Positions 1 through 12,907 of a stretch of DNA of 64,000 nucleotides are shown one piece after another. The notes under the pieces are model-generated. The model saw nothing but the letters and a program-made list of their open reading frames with translations, did not search any database and was not told where the DNA came from. The translations under genes were made by a program, and so were the position numbers. Location: positions 875,172-939,171 of the forward strand of contig VFFE01006711.1 of the NCBI GenBank assembly GCA_008921705.1, given 5' to 3'. The DNA is from Burhinus oedicnemus (taxonomy: Eukaryota; Chordata; Aves; Charadriiformes; Burhinidae). How positions within the stretch are numbered: the first letter of the stretch is position 1; each line of letters starts with the position of its first letter.

Positions 1-1392
1 AGTCATCCCAGGCAGGCTGCATGAGTCTGCAGTACAGCATTTAAGCTTCCAACACTGTCCTGTGAAACACAGTGATGAAGACTGGACATCCTGTCTGCAC
101 CCTGTTGCATGAGAAGGAAACAGATCTTTCCATCGTGCACTGTCCAGACAGACACGGCATTGGGATCCAGTCCAGGGATCAATCTTAGCTGGGAGAAATA
201 TTCAACAAATTCCTCCTTAGATCTTTCTTACTAGTGGTTTATCTGGTCTGCTCCTGCCTCAGACACTTAGTCACAAGAGGCAGGGAGGGGCGGGAATTAC
301 AAAGTGATCCAAGATTAGCAATGGGGAAATAAGAGAAGAGACTGGCCCCTGGGACATAAAGAAACCTGATAGATGAGATACCAAAGCAAAAGGCTTTTTG
401 ACGGTTGAAAGCCCTCGCTGCAGTACTATATGTGACATTTAGTGGTAAGCATTAAATTTAAAACCAATGAACAGAAATATTTCAGCCCTTACTTTTCCAG
501 TCTTAAAAAAAAATAAAATAAAAAAATCACTGCCAGCCACAGTACATTAAAGTCATAAATATGTCTAACATCACAAATTGTACTAAAATCACAACAAATC
601 ACAAATACTAAAAGCCAGATAGTATTTATGTAAGGACATCCACGGTTACATTAGTGGAGAAGGCATAATCCTTCCTTCTGCAAGATACGCTCTGTTTCTC
701 AAGCAAAGGGAGATTAGAAAGAAAAGTTCCTCAAAGGCAACTTATTCCAAAATTGCCCTCCCAGAGGGTACAGACCACCCATTGAAAGAACTCATTCTGG
801 CTGTGACGGCAGCCAGAATTTCAGAGGTGGTATATGAATTGTGAATTTGCTATCATGTCATGTGACTCTTTTCTTCTGATTCATTATGTAGCTCATGGAT
901 TTTAAAGGAGAATTTAAAGTATTTTAAATATTTTCCTTCATGATCACACACAATCCTGTAGCCAGTATGCTTTTCTTTTTTTCTTCCTAAAAGGGCTTTG
1001 AGCCTGATAGCATGGCATCCACAGGACTCTCTAAAAAAGTTGAACACTTATTTTCCTAGGAAAAGAGACAGTAAGGAGAGGAGCATCACACAACAGCAAA
1101 AGTCAAGCAATGAACACCCTTTAGGAGTTCTTCCAATGCATCGGCGACTATTTAGAGCTTAAATTCATAGTAAAGAGACTATTTGTATCAAATTTCCTTT
1201 GTAATATAAAGTGTTAGTCAGCATAAGGTGTAGATATACACCGGAAACCCAACTATCTTTGCTTGTAGTCCCAGGTAAACTAGAAAATATTCCATAATAC
1301 TCCTCCAGTAGTGTACTAGGGGTTTGTGCCACCTTCTACAAAGATGCTTTCCCAGATCCAAGTATTTGTGTCAATCTCTCATAAATTAGTTT

Positions 1393-1411
1393 AAAAAAAA
1401 AAAAAAAAAAA
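1393..1411. repeat. Poly(A) run
   Basis: Nineteen consecutive A bases lie in AT-rich intron sequence. No retroposed body is recognisable directly upstream, so this may be a simple homopolymer rather than a retroposon tail. Confidence 0.9.
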
Positions 1412-2134
1412 GGACAGTGCCTAAAAATGGGGATAGTAGTGTGAATATTACGCTAACCGCGTAGGCACAAACAGAACAGGCGGGGTCTACGCAGCCTCTA
1501 TAAAACAGTCCTGCAGGGTTTCCCAGAGACAGAAAGTGAAGGATTTTCCTTTTCTTAGGGTCATTTAGGATTTTACACTCTCAGATATCCATGAAATCTA
1601 TCACAACGTCCCTGGAAGAACACTTCGCAATTTATAGTTGAAAACCAGGACAGGATTAGGTTTAGGAAAAAACATGCTCATGAACAAAAGCAAAATATAA
1701 AACTTACAAAGGTTTCTCAAACTTTATTGTTCACTCTTGTAAGCTACTGATGACAGTTATGAAGAAGTACACTATAAGCTCACTGAACATCTAACTTGGA
1801 TATTAGGGACTAATACCTGCTCTGCAGCACAAAAGACCAAAACAGGAATAGGAATCAGGATCCCTCTATGTTGGCTTTATCCAGACACTTTGTTTCAGAC
1901 TGCACTCTTTCCCTACTTTAATTTTAAAAGCTCTTATATCACAAAATGAGATTTTAGTCAAATTTAAAAATTGCTTCAAAAACATCCAAAAAAATGCAAC
2001 CATTTCAGGATGTTCCTTTGTTTGATTTTTTGAGAGAAATATTTTGATAATGTTGACATGAATTCTGAAATATCTTTATTGACTTGAAGCTTTTTCAACA
2101 AAAATAAACACTATTTCAGCCAATAAAAAGTATC

Positions 2135-2200
2135 CAACTCTATATCCAGGTTCCATTTCTGTCTCTGTCACTGAGTTACTGTGTAATCACAAGCTAGTCA
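2135..2200 (+). mobile_element. Possible ancient MIR-type SINE fragment
   Basis: The order of words (a 'ccaggttcc' block, 'tctgtcactgagttactgtgt', then 'aatcacaagc') follows the core of amniote MIR-like SINEs ('tctgccact...ctgtgtgacc'). The copy is heavily diverged and the ends cannot be set. This call is by pattern memory only. Confidence 0.35.
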
Positions 2201-3121
2201 GCTACAACCTAATGTTTGGAAATGTTAAGTATCTATAGTGCCAACTGCATTAATTGTAGGCATACAAAATGAAAAGAAAATCCCAAACCTCACAGTTCCC
2301 CCGCTTGCCCATCTTTTCAGTGAAAAGGAAAATAAAATTGGTCTTATTATCCCCACAGTGTTGTGATCTTTAATTAACTAATGTGACCTTGCAAGAAAAT
2401 CTTTCAATATATGTCAAGACCTTTTAAGAAGGTCTCATCTCTCCCAAACTCCTATTACAAAGCTCGAGGCTAGAGTTTGAAAATTTTGTCCTCAGCCTAG
2501 TACAGTTCGTGGTCACGGTGCCTTAAGTAACACATTCCAGATTAATGTTAGCATTACCCTCTGGAAGAAAAAACCTTTCCCAGGTGTTCTCACCCAAAGG
2601 GCATGGGAAGCAAGTCCCTTACCACAGGCAAATGGGTCATTAGCCCACGGGAGCCTCCAGTAATAGGTCCCTGTTCAACAATTCATGTGCAGTCTACAGG
2701 AATAGCCACTGGGTATATTCCTCAATGATGCTATAGGTGGTGTTATCCATGGCTGCCAAACTGGAATTATTCCTTTTATCCACAGCTCCATGTACGGTAT
2801 GGTTTCAATTCTGAAAAACGCTAATGCAGGATTACTTAATAGTCAATTTGACATTTACAAGACTGTTTTCTTAACACTAAACTTGGCTGTAAAAAAATCA
2901 GGCGATGTTTCCCCAGCACTACGCAATGACACCATCTGGTAGTTAATGATTAGTGGGATTTACAGGAAAGACAGGCACATATTTGACTAACCATTTCATT
3001 GCTGGCAAACTAGTCAAGTAAAGGCAACCTAAGCTGTATCCAAAGGTCACTTCCGGAACGGCTGCTGAAACAGTCTGTGTGGACCCAAATTGGCACTGGG
3101 ATTAGGAAATACCAGTGCTAT

Positions 3122-3215
3122 CACAGAGATGAGGAAACAAAAACAGACACAAATCTCTGCCCAACTACAGATCTAAACCCAGATCATAACCTTTTAAAAC
3201 ATTGAGGTAAATCCC
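3122..3215 (-). mobile_element. Possible ancient MIR-type SINE fragment, reversed
   Basis: The words 'agatgaggaaac', 'ctgcccaactac' and 'aaacccagatc' keep the spacing of a reversed MIR core (gatgaggaaactgag, then cccaag, then gaacccag). It is strongly diverged and has no clear ends. Confidence 0.35.
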
Positions 3216-6200
3216 TTATCTTCTGCTACATTACTCTCAGGTATCCAAACCGGCCTCTGCTATAGTCTTCATCAAATTCAAGCTGAAAATAAATAGAAAT
3301 ACATTGACTAAATTTTATCACTGTTTCTATCCAAAATAATGACAAAAAGGACTGAAAACCTTGCCCTCAAGACAAATTTGCTGGCTTATGCCTCAAACAA
3401 CTCTGACAGAAAAGCCGTAACTCGAAAGCATAGCCTAAGTGGATTGCACAGCCTCTTCCCTTCTCCCAGTGAAAGCACACCCTGTTCCGTTCTCCCGATT
3501 TTTAATCCCTGGATTTCAAAATGATTGTGGCTGGCGTTCATGGATACCAAAACAACCAGAAATCCAGTTCATTATCAGACAAAGAGAAAAAATAAAATTC
3601 TGGGGAGAATCAGTGAGGGAATCAGCAGTGTATTGGAGAACTGCCTGTTTACACCACGTTTTTCCTATTTGCGGACACGAACACTGCTCCTTGAAGCCAG
3701 GTTGGTGCACATCCTATTTTCCTCCTCCTGCTGTCTCTCCCCTCCTGCCTTGTTGGTGTCTTCTGTCCAGCTTCCACCACTAGTGTGTATTTCAGTGTCT
3801 TCTACTGACTAGGCTCATCCTGGGCACTGACTTCAGTGCTCCAAATATCCCCATAGCCATCAGAAATGCTGTGCAGATTTCTCCCTCTCTTCCACACAAA
3901 TGGGTTTTCCCCACTGTTACCGCTCCTGGGCTTTGACAGAATCACCCAAAGTCCCAAACAGCATGTTTAAAAAAACCAACAACAAAAAATTAGGAAAGGG
4001 TAAATGTCTAGATGTACCAGGCAAAAAAACTGGAAAATGATCCCACATCCACCGCTTCATATTCCCCAGTGATGAAAGGAGGCAGGAAACATGAGTGAGT
4101 CCCCCAGCAAAGAGAAGCCTGGTGAGACCCTAAGAAAGGGGATGGGTGTCCCAAGGAATATAGCTCTGTCCTCTGCACAGGATGGCGATCCCCGTGTCTG
4201 CTCAGCAAACGTAGGCAGGGCCTCCAAAGACAGATGGACAGGGGATGATATTCACAGCCATTTAGCTGATTAGCCAGAAAATGTGGGTCACCTTGCGGGA
4301 CTCCACATTTTAAAGAATCAAGACGTAAGATTATAAAAGGACTTTGTATGCCACTAAAGCGTCTTTTAACTCTCTAGTGCCCTTCAGTGCTCTTAATACA
4401 CTGCTGTAGCGGCTGATATCACAACATTTGAGTACTTCACCCACTACATCCAACAAGGAAAAGAAATGTTCCCCTATCCCAGTCTTACCTAGAGGGTAAC
4501 AAGGCAAAGTCAGATGGACTCACCCACGATGACATGGAAAAGCTGTGGTCCAGCAAAATGCTGAACCAGTCTTGGTGAATGCTCCATTAACCAAACTGTC
4601 TTGCTCACCTGCTTAGTCTTGTTGTCCCACCACAGTAGCAGTAAATCAATTTCAGGACAATTCAAGTCCTTTGAGTTCTTATCTGAACAGAGAAAGTATT
4701 TAGTCAGCACAGAACACACCATGTGTTTTACAGACAAGGAAACTTCCCTAACATATCTACAGTACAAAATATGGACTGTATTTTTTATATCCCTCCACAT
4801 GACAGCATAGGTGTCTAAGTTACAGTGAGAGAAAATGAACAGGGCCTAGAGGGAGCCGCAGAAATGTGTTTTAAAAGCAAAGAACATTGAGTAGGTCTTT
4901 AACAAACTTTGCACCATGCTGGTTCCAGTTATCTTGAGTAATTTCAGAGTAATGAGTGATCTGGGAATTTCTGTATCACAGTAGCGTAAGCTCCTATTTC
5001 CAGCCTTACAGGATCCAAAGTTATTAAAATCTCTGAGGCCAAAGCACGTGGGAGCCAAATTTGGATGCCTGTACTCACATCAAGTAACACATTCTGTTCA
5101 AGCTCTGTCACTGCCGTCAGTGGGTGTAGCTAACAAATGAATCACTACTACAGAAGTAGAGATCTCAAATCCTAGTTTTTATAACTATGAGTGGCACAGA
5201 GATGAATCTCAGCTCATGTACAAGCCTTGAGCTGGCTACAGGAACTGATGAGAGATGTCCCATAAACTGTGGGACATGTGAGATCCATATGGGATGAGAA
5301 CACAAAACTACCACTGAGCGATTAGCACCAACATCTGCAACTAAGGAAAGAAGTTGAAGGCAAGAGCCAGGATACAAAGCCACAGATCAGGATTGGAGCC
5401 AAGGACTTTGTTTTTGACAAGTGGGGAGCCATCACAGAGCTGCCTGCCAGAGCTACAGCAAAATGCACGGTGACCTGTGTGTCCGTGACTACCAGATAGG
5501 TCTTGCTTACTCTGCTGAGTGAAAATTCAGATCCCAACCTCAAGAGTTCTGATGCAATCGTAATTTTCTCCTGGCCTTAAAGTTTCTATATCTGAGCTTT
5601 CTCAAGGAAGGTATAATTATTTGGAAAGGTCTCAGAGACAAAAATAAGACTTTTTGCCTGTCAGGCTGACTGATCTCATGAACCAGGTGAAGATTATAGT
5701 CTTCACAAGCCCATTTACGGTAGTCTGAGAGTTGAAAGTCATGCTTTGAAGCCAAAAACATTAGACAAAGGTTGCGCCAGATAAGGCCAGCTGCATTCAA
5801 ATCAGATGAAGACTGTCCAGTTTCATGAAGGATGCTTACCTGAGCCCCTACTAATAAACAACACAGAGCAGCACAAACAAGCAGCTCGCCTCTGATTTTG
5901 GCATCTCCCTTTTGTTATTATTTCACCTTTCCTGGAAGTTTTAATTAAGAGGTTTGATAATGTAGTATTTGATAAGCTGATGAACTCCACAGAGTAGTGG
6001 CTCATGTCCCTCTGAAACAGCTATACCCACTTTCTCCCTCTGTCGTAGACTAATAAAAAGAAATCATCAAATTCCCGAGGCTAAAGTGTTCTCCTTGCAT
6101 TTCTTTTTCTGTACACATCTTACAAGTCAGAACTTGTAAGTCATCACAGTTGGCAGCTTTAAAGAGAAAGAAAGAAAAAAAAGGAAGAAATCAGACAGCT

Positions 6201-8285
6201 AAGGCGAGTTATTATGTTCCAAATTTTCAACATCTCTGACCCCTGCACTACAAAATGGTTCAAATCTCTCTCACTCTGGGAAAAACCTAATTCACTCTCT
6301 TGGAAAGTTTATTGTCAATGGGATTCTACTGTTTCTGAGTGGAATAAAGATTTCTAGGTCTATGCCATACAAGTTTTAACTATAGAAGACTTCTACATTT
6401 TTTAAGAGAAAGAGACACTTGAAACGGAGGCTTTATATAATGCAGTGTTAAAAAGTAGCATTCAAACTGTGCAGCCAAAAGGTTGTGTGAAAAATGAGGT
6501 AGATTGTGGAAAACAATCTACAGGTTCGGATGTCAAAGAAACAGAGGCAAACAGGCGATTTCCACACCATTATTATATAAAAGTAAAAAATAAACCACAA
6601 CAAACACAGCCTCTCCTTTAGAAAGAGATTCTGTTTTGTTCCCAAGTCAGCTCAGCCTTTGGACTTTATCTTCCAAGAAAGCCTCTTCCCTAAGCTCAAT
6701 TGTGCTATTTGAAGGGTAAGGTGCAATTATCCCATAGGACCAGCTATTCTACTCCACAGAAGGATACACCTGGAGAGGATCTACACTCACCTTTATCATG
6801 TGCCCCTAGCACGCATAGTGAAATCAAACGATTTTGGACAGTTAGGTCAATCAACCACCTGCCACCAGAACCAGGAGAACATAACTACCTTTCCTGCACT
6901 ATGGAAAAGTAAAACAGTGACATGGTCAGACAAGGTTCTAGATCTTTGATACATTTTGCAGGTCTATGTGACTTGGGAGCCTTAGAACTTCCTTTCCTAG
7001 ATGTTCAAAACCTTCCTACACTGTCCAAAATCCACAGGCACACTGAGGGAAATCTCCAGACTTGGTGCCAAAACCCCATGTTTTAAATGTGGAAGTCTAA
7101 AGCTGTTTAGAGAGATTTGCAGAAGGACCTAGACAATTTGAAAATCCTATGAGGTGTCTGTCTTCAGTGCAAGGTGTGGAAACATTGCAAATCCAATCTA
7201 TAGATATTTTGGGCCTGGATTCCAGGTATTTTTAATGACGCGCAACAATTTCTATGAGAATTTGACTCTAAGATATACACATCATGCTTTCCAATTGGGA
7301 TTCAATTCTTAAGTCCTTTTTAATTTTGACTCTTCAAAATAAGAACCTCTGGTTTCTTAATATTATAATCTTTTTTTGGCCTTAAGAACCAGACGCTTCT
7401 TCAGCTATTCACAGATTCTGTAAATCAGCACTTCTACATGTTCACACACGCACACACCACGCATGTAGTACAGCGTTAAGGATCTGATTCAAGCCCCAAA
7501 TCCTCATTTCAACTACAGAAGACTGCTGCTGGGTTTTCTCTTTCTCTCTAAATTCAATTATTGGGCCTTCACATGGTGGTGAGAAGTTGGGAAAAATGGC
7601 ATCTGAAATGGAGGGGCTTGGAGACAGGAACTAAATTTGTTTAATCATCTGCTTTTAAGGCACTTTCCCAGTTTTGGAGGCTGACGCTTGGGAAATGAAA
7701 AGGAAGATTGTCACAAAGTAGATTTTTAGCAAACTGTTTGCAGATCCCAGGCTCTCTCACCAGTCAGTAGAAAGAAACTGGCTCCTCGGAGAGTGATTCA
7801 AAGCAGAGTCTGAATCATGCTTTCTCCCAATGGTTGCATAAGGAGACTGGTCAGAGTGGCTGGCTCTGCACAAAGGCTGCGTTGTAGGCTAAAGCAGCTC
7901 TCAGAAGGGCTGAAAAATAGGAGGTCTAATGACCATAGATTTGTCACTGAAGCACTGGGCAGTTTCTCTGTGTTACTGTAAGTAGGCATATAACAAAGAA
8001 GCAGAAGTTTTGCAACTATCAAAAGACTTGTACTCACCTGTACAAGATACCACTGTTATCAGACAAGAAAGAGGTGCAAACATGGAGACATTCAGCGATA
8101 GCACTGCAAGATACGTACTATGAATTGTGTAGATAACATTTATGGATTACATAGATAACAGTGATGATGACCAAAACCAAGGGCATACTTAGCGTTCAGG
8201 TGAAGCAACCAATCCCTCAAAGTTAGATGTCCTTCTCCCCTCCATGACCTGCCCAAAGCAAAGCCAAGCCTGGGGCATAACTCAC

Positions 8286-8359
8286 CAGTAAAACCTGTTT
8301 GGAGTGACCTGCTCATGCATGAGCTGCCATTTTCTTCCAAAGTCCATGGAGCTGTACAG
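8286..8359 (-). CDS. SORCS3: SorCS-family VPS10 receptor, coding exon C (most 3' exon in window)
   Basis: This 74-base exon follows exon B after a 29,821 bp intron. It reads 24 codons from LYSSMDFGRKWQLMHE to TPNRFY, plus two bases (TG) of a split Trp codon. It contains a third Asp-box-like motif, SMDFGRKW. The acceptor is GTGTCTTTCAG|CTG behind a CT-rich tract, and the donor is TG|GTGAGTT. The MDFG and LMHE wording is what I associate with SORCS3 rather than SORCS1. The exon is too short to show up as a long open frame and was found by its splice sites and family wording. The next exon, which must start with one base completing Trp, is not visible between here and position 1. Confidence 0.88.
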
Positions 8360-11300
8360 CTGAAAGACACAGAGAGAGAGGAAGTATAAACTTTGAGGAA
8401 GAAGATGAAGGACTGATGCTAAATAAAGTATTAAAATCAACTCAGATTAAAGAAGAGGAATGGATTGCCCTGCATAGTTTCGATCAGCCTCGCTGCCGGG
8501 AAGGCTAGTAAGGCAATCTCCTCCCCTCACATTTAACCCAGACTAAGCTGCTGAGACTCAAAAGCAGGTTGGCTCTTCCAAAACCTTTTCAAACGTCTTT
8601 GTGCTTCCTGATTTCAGCTGTCAACACATTCACTTCGGCTGCCATATGACAGTCCCCCTGGCTTTTTCAGCCCAACAGGAAGCAGGTGATTGCTGGCATG
8701 TAAACTCCTAACATTAAATAGAATGAAAGACAAATTAGATTAGTTAACGTGACTATGATGTGGTAGGTAGTGACTCTATACTCAAGGTCATGCTGCAATT
8801 TGTTTTTATGGTGTGGATTACATCTCCCTTCTGTGTGGGAAAGAAAAGGAAATTGCTCCTAATTTACAACTTTTATGTTCAGAACAAGGTCTAAATTTTG
8901 AGATAAGTTAGAAATCAATCTGCCCATTAGTTCAACATTAAAGATAGTGAAGTGGTTCTTCTTGAAATCCAAATTTTCAATCTAACAATCGTTTTGAGTC
9001 TTTCTGGCTAACAAATGGTGCAGCTGTAATGTAACCAAATTTCCATGCATCTCCACACTAAGTCTCAGACATAGGTTCGCTTCATACATACTCGGCTTAA
9101 TACCACAAACACCATTCTCCATATGATTAGTTTATTACCCACAATCTACTCACTCATAACCAAAGCATATATAAACTCTTTTTCTCCAATTTTGAGGAAG
9201 TTTGGTTATCGAGAAAAAAATACACTTCGAGAAATAACTACTCTGACTTTACAACTAGATCGCAGAGAAATAAATAGCAGGCAGTGTTTTGAACAGGATT
9301 TCAAATAAATTTCATCGGAAATAAATTCTGGCATAATAAAATAAGGATTGATTGCAGGCTAAGGAGGGTAGATAACAGAGCTGAGAAACTTAAATGTTTG
9401 TAATATCCAAATTTAGGTCCTTAATGGGAAAACGATATAATTTGAGTAAAGGTTCCACATTTTATTTGCGTTTGAGTAACTGGATTTACAAATCAGAGGC
9501 AGGTCCATGTTCAGATTAGAAGGGTTCACAACCTCGTGATGTGTACTATGGCACAGCTATGATGGATGGCTAAGTGTGACTGGGAAGATAAACCGTACGT
9601 GCTCATGCTGAATATTAAAGTTTCTTGAATGGGCTGTACCTTTGACCACAGAGATCCAGCAGCCACATCAGAGCTGGACCATAGAACAATTTACAAAGGT
9701 GATTGGAAAGGGCTGTTTGAGCAGTGTTCAAAGCCTGAGGCGGCTGATTAATTCTTACTATGTTTGTACTTAACTACACAACCAAACCATTGTATCACTA
9801 GCAAAAGGAAACTCAAAACCTGAAATTCAGACCCCATCAAGTATCTAATGCAACTGGTATGTGTAAAGACAAAAGAATCAGTCCTTTGCATTTATGCCAA
9901 TGGAAAGTCCAGTTTCTGCCAATGACAGCTGAAGCTGGCAGTGAGTAAAGCACATGAGGGGAAAAGAGATGGAAGCAGGCATTCTCCAATCTTCGTGTCA
10001 AAATGAGCCCAAATTACGTAGACTTCACTTCAGCCAACATCACTGGGCTTGTGGTAAGAAATATTAGGAATGATTTTCTGCCCCATGTTCTTCAGGAGAT
10101 CAGACATGATCTGAATACTCCTATTTGGCCATATTGCTTTGGCGCTGTCACTAGATAAGGTAAGATACTGCACTAAGAGCCCACGTTATCTGGGCTTCCT
10201 CTGCTTTTCTGGTCAACCAATCACAGTGACAGTCTAAAACAATACAGTAGAGAATCCTCTGCCCCAAGAGGAATGCTCCATAGACATAAGCAATGTTTTA
10301 TTTTGCCTTTGTTAATTAAGGAAGCCAAGAAAAGAAAATTCCTTCTCCAAATTTGAGGATAGGCTTATGAAGTCAACATCAAGGCCATACATCAAGAAGG
10401 TAAATATCAAGTGTTTATCCAAACAGCATCACATCCTTCATTCTGAACAAAAATCTGGATTTTTAGAAATAATAACTGAAAATTCACACTCCAAGAGTCA
10501 AAACTCTACAGCACTACAACTCTGCCTTGACATTAGCATGGTGCTTGCTAGCAATATTGCTTGAGTCATTTGACATGGTTTTACACATACAAGGACCTCT
10601 GCACACAGACTGAGTTGCATCAGTCACATCAAACGACTTGGCTATCCTTTCTATCTCCTGACTGCAGGTATGACTTGCAGATTGAGCCATGGTGCTGTAA
10701 AAATCATGGGCTCCAGGCAGTTTAGCCTCATTTAACTCCTGTTCACAAGCAAGTGGCAAGTGGGACTAGCATCCTTATTGTACTCTGCAACGGATTCACC
10801 ATTCTCACCATGAGAGGAGGAAAGGATTAGCAAAATACATCCACTTCCTTAGATTCTCTTTTATCTTTTACCCTTAGCATTTCCTTTTCTTTTGCAGCTG
10901 CATAACAGCAGAAGCTACAGATAGCTCAGTGGCATGAAGCACAATCTCTGTCTAACTACTCATCTCTCCCACAGTGTCTCATTCAGGGAGCATCCTTCTC
11001 CCTATCAAGTGAAAAACCAAAGACCAGCCACTGAGTACTTCTTTCCCCCTTCTTTCTATTAAAGCTCAGACTGACTGATGATGGAAGAATTAAATTGAAC
11101 TTGCAGCCTTTAGGTAGTTTCAGATAAAGAGATAAGGAGGATATTATTCATTTCAAGATCTTTTATTTGTTTATTCACCTACTTATTCTAGGCATCCACT
11201 TTGAATTTTAACCAGATGATTGAGTCTTAAAGCTGTATGACAGAACAAATTCCTGAAAGGTTTCTCTGGCCCGGTTCACTTTCATAGTATTATTTACAGA

Positions 11301-12880
11301 TGCAAATGTTAAGGTTAATGTTTAATTACTAAATAAAACATACAATAAAGAGTTTTCTAGTGTCCATTAAAATTTAATATATATACACATTTTCTGTTCA
11401 TCTCCCTTCAGGGAAGAAGAGATGCTTTTAGAAGAGACAACAAATTTAGTGGCAAGTACGGCAGATTTCAATACAGATTAATTTGTCCTAAGGCTGAATA
11501 CTAAGCGATGGAAAGAAATTAGGTTTGTTTGGTGCCAAGATTTTCCCTTTTTAAAGCACTGCTCTGGTTCTTTAGTGGGGAGTAATCTGTCATTTCTACC
11601 TCCCAGAGCACTCCAACACACTGGTCTAAGAGGGATGGACCATGCATACCATGAGAGCGTAGTGTGAGGGTATGCCTTTTCTGCAACTCCCTTGTGTTAT
11701 TTGCCCTACTCGAATGAAAAATTAAGACCAATATGGGTCTTTATGTTTGTATGGACCGGTCTTGTACCTTGATGCAGCTAAAAAGTGGCATGCAGAGGAC
11801 TTGACTAAGAGAGCAATTCAGAAGGAGGATGAAAATCAGAAGGACAAAGTCCTGACTCAAGGCAAGGGTGACAAAAATCAGTTTCTAACATGCAAATAAA
11901 TTCAGAATCCTGCATCTATCATAGAGGCACCTCAGTAAACACAGTCAGAGCACTCAGCCGATCCCAGCAACCTCTGCGCTTATTTGAGCAGACAGGTTCC
12001 AGGAGCCTCCTGAAAGCTGCAGTGCTTCTGAGAACAAATACAAATTTGAACATACAAAATGTTCAAATTCTTTACTGAGCCCATCTGAATGATACTTATG
12101 AATCTCATCTACCTTTGCAACAGACAACAATGGTTTTCACTATCCATGACCCTAGAATTTCTACTTGCCTGCAGACTGGGCATGTGACACTGCCACAGGG
12201 CAGATGCTATTCAGGAAGGTGAAGGGGCCAGCATTGTATGTCAAAAAAATATACCTTTTAATGTGCTTTCAGGCCTGATGAAGCACCTAAACTATTATCC
12301 TGAAAGTATCAACCTGGTCACACTAGCAGGATCCAAGAGTAGCTCTGCTTTCTCATCTGGCTTTGAGGTCACCCCAGCCCAGCAGTATAGCTGCAGTCTT
12401 TGAAAATGGGTACCGAGCACTGCCTATGCTCAGGAGCCTAGTTAGACCTACCATTAAAAATAAGAAGCAAGTAAATAGCGAATGTTTATCCAGACAGCAC
12501 CACAATGCTCCGCACTCAAGGATCGTAGCACCAGACGTATCACATCCACCAACACAGTCCTGTGTTTTACCAAGAACACATAATCTGTTTGAGGAAAGAC
12601 CTTGACAACTTTATTCCACCACAGGCCAGAACCTTAACTCATGCTTGTCTTGCTCAGCACAACTCTGAATCATAAGGATATTACATACCACAGGCAGTAT
12701 ACTACTTCTTCAAACTCTAAGAACACTTGCGACATTTTATTTAACACCAGCATTGTTTCTGAGATTAGCAGCAAGCCCTTTAAAGAGAGAGCTTTACCCC
12801 TGGCATCAGATTCTATGCCATGAACATGTGTAACATACCAGCAACACAGTCAGAACTACAGAGCTGGAAAGGAAGGAGTT

Positions 12881-12907
12881 ACACACACACACACGCATGC
12901 ACACACA
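12881..12907. repeat. AC dinucleotide repeat with GCATGC interruption
   Basis: Seven AC units are followed by GCATGC and further ACs. The tract is alternating purine-pyrimidine throughout. Confidence 0.85.

Larger units (their letters stand above)
1..8285 (-). other. Intron downstream of exon C (incomplete)
   Basis: This is transcribed, non-coding sequence on the gene's strand; the intron continues beyond the window start. I searched both strands for the next SorCS exon and for other recognisable coding sequence and found none. It holds a 19-base A run at 1393-1411 and two weak MIR-like traces at 2135-2200 and 3122-3215. Donor-like GTAAG or GTGAG words near 4490, 4520 and 5840 have no conserved coding sequence attached. 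Confidence 0.75.

Noticed and set aside
4490..4540. Two donor-like sites (GTAAGA, GTGAGT) on the minus strand near an 96-codon frame
   Set aside because: The sequence before them does not resemble the next SorCS exon or any family that I know.
1..8285. Search for the exon that follows exon C
   Set aside because: No stretch has the needed phase together with SorCS wording; the exon must lie beyond the window start.
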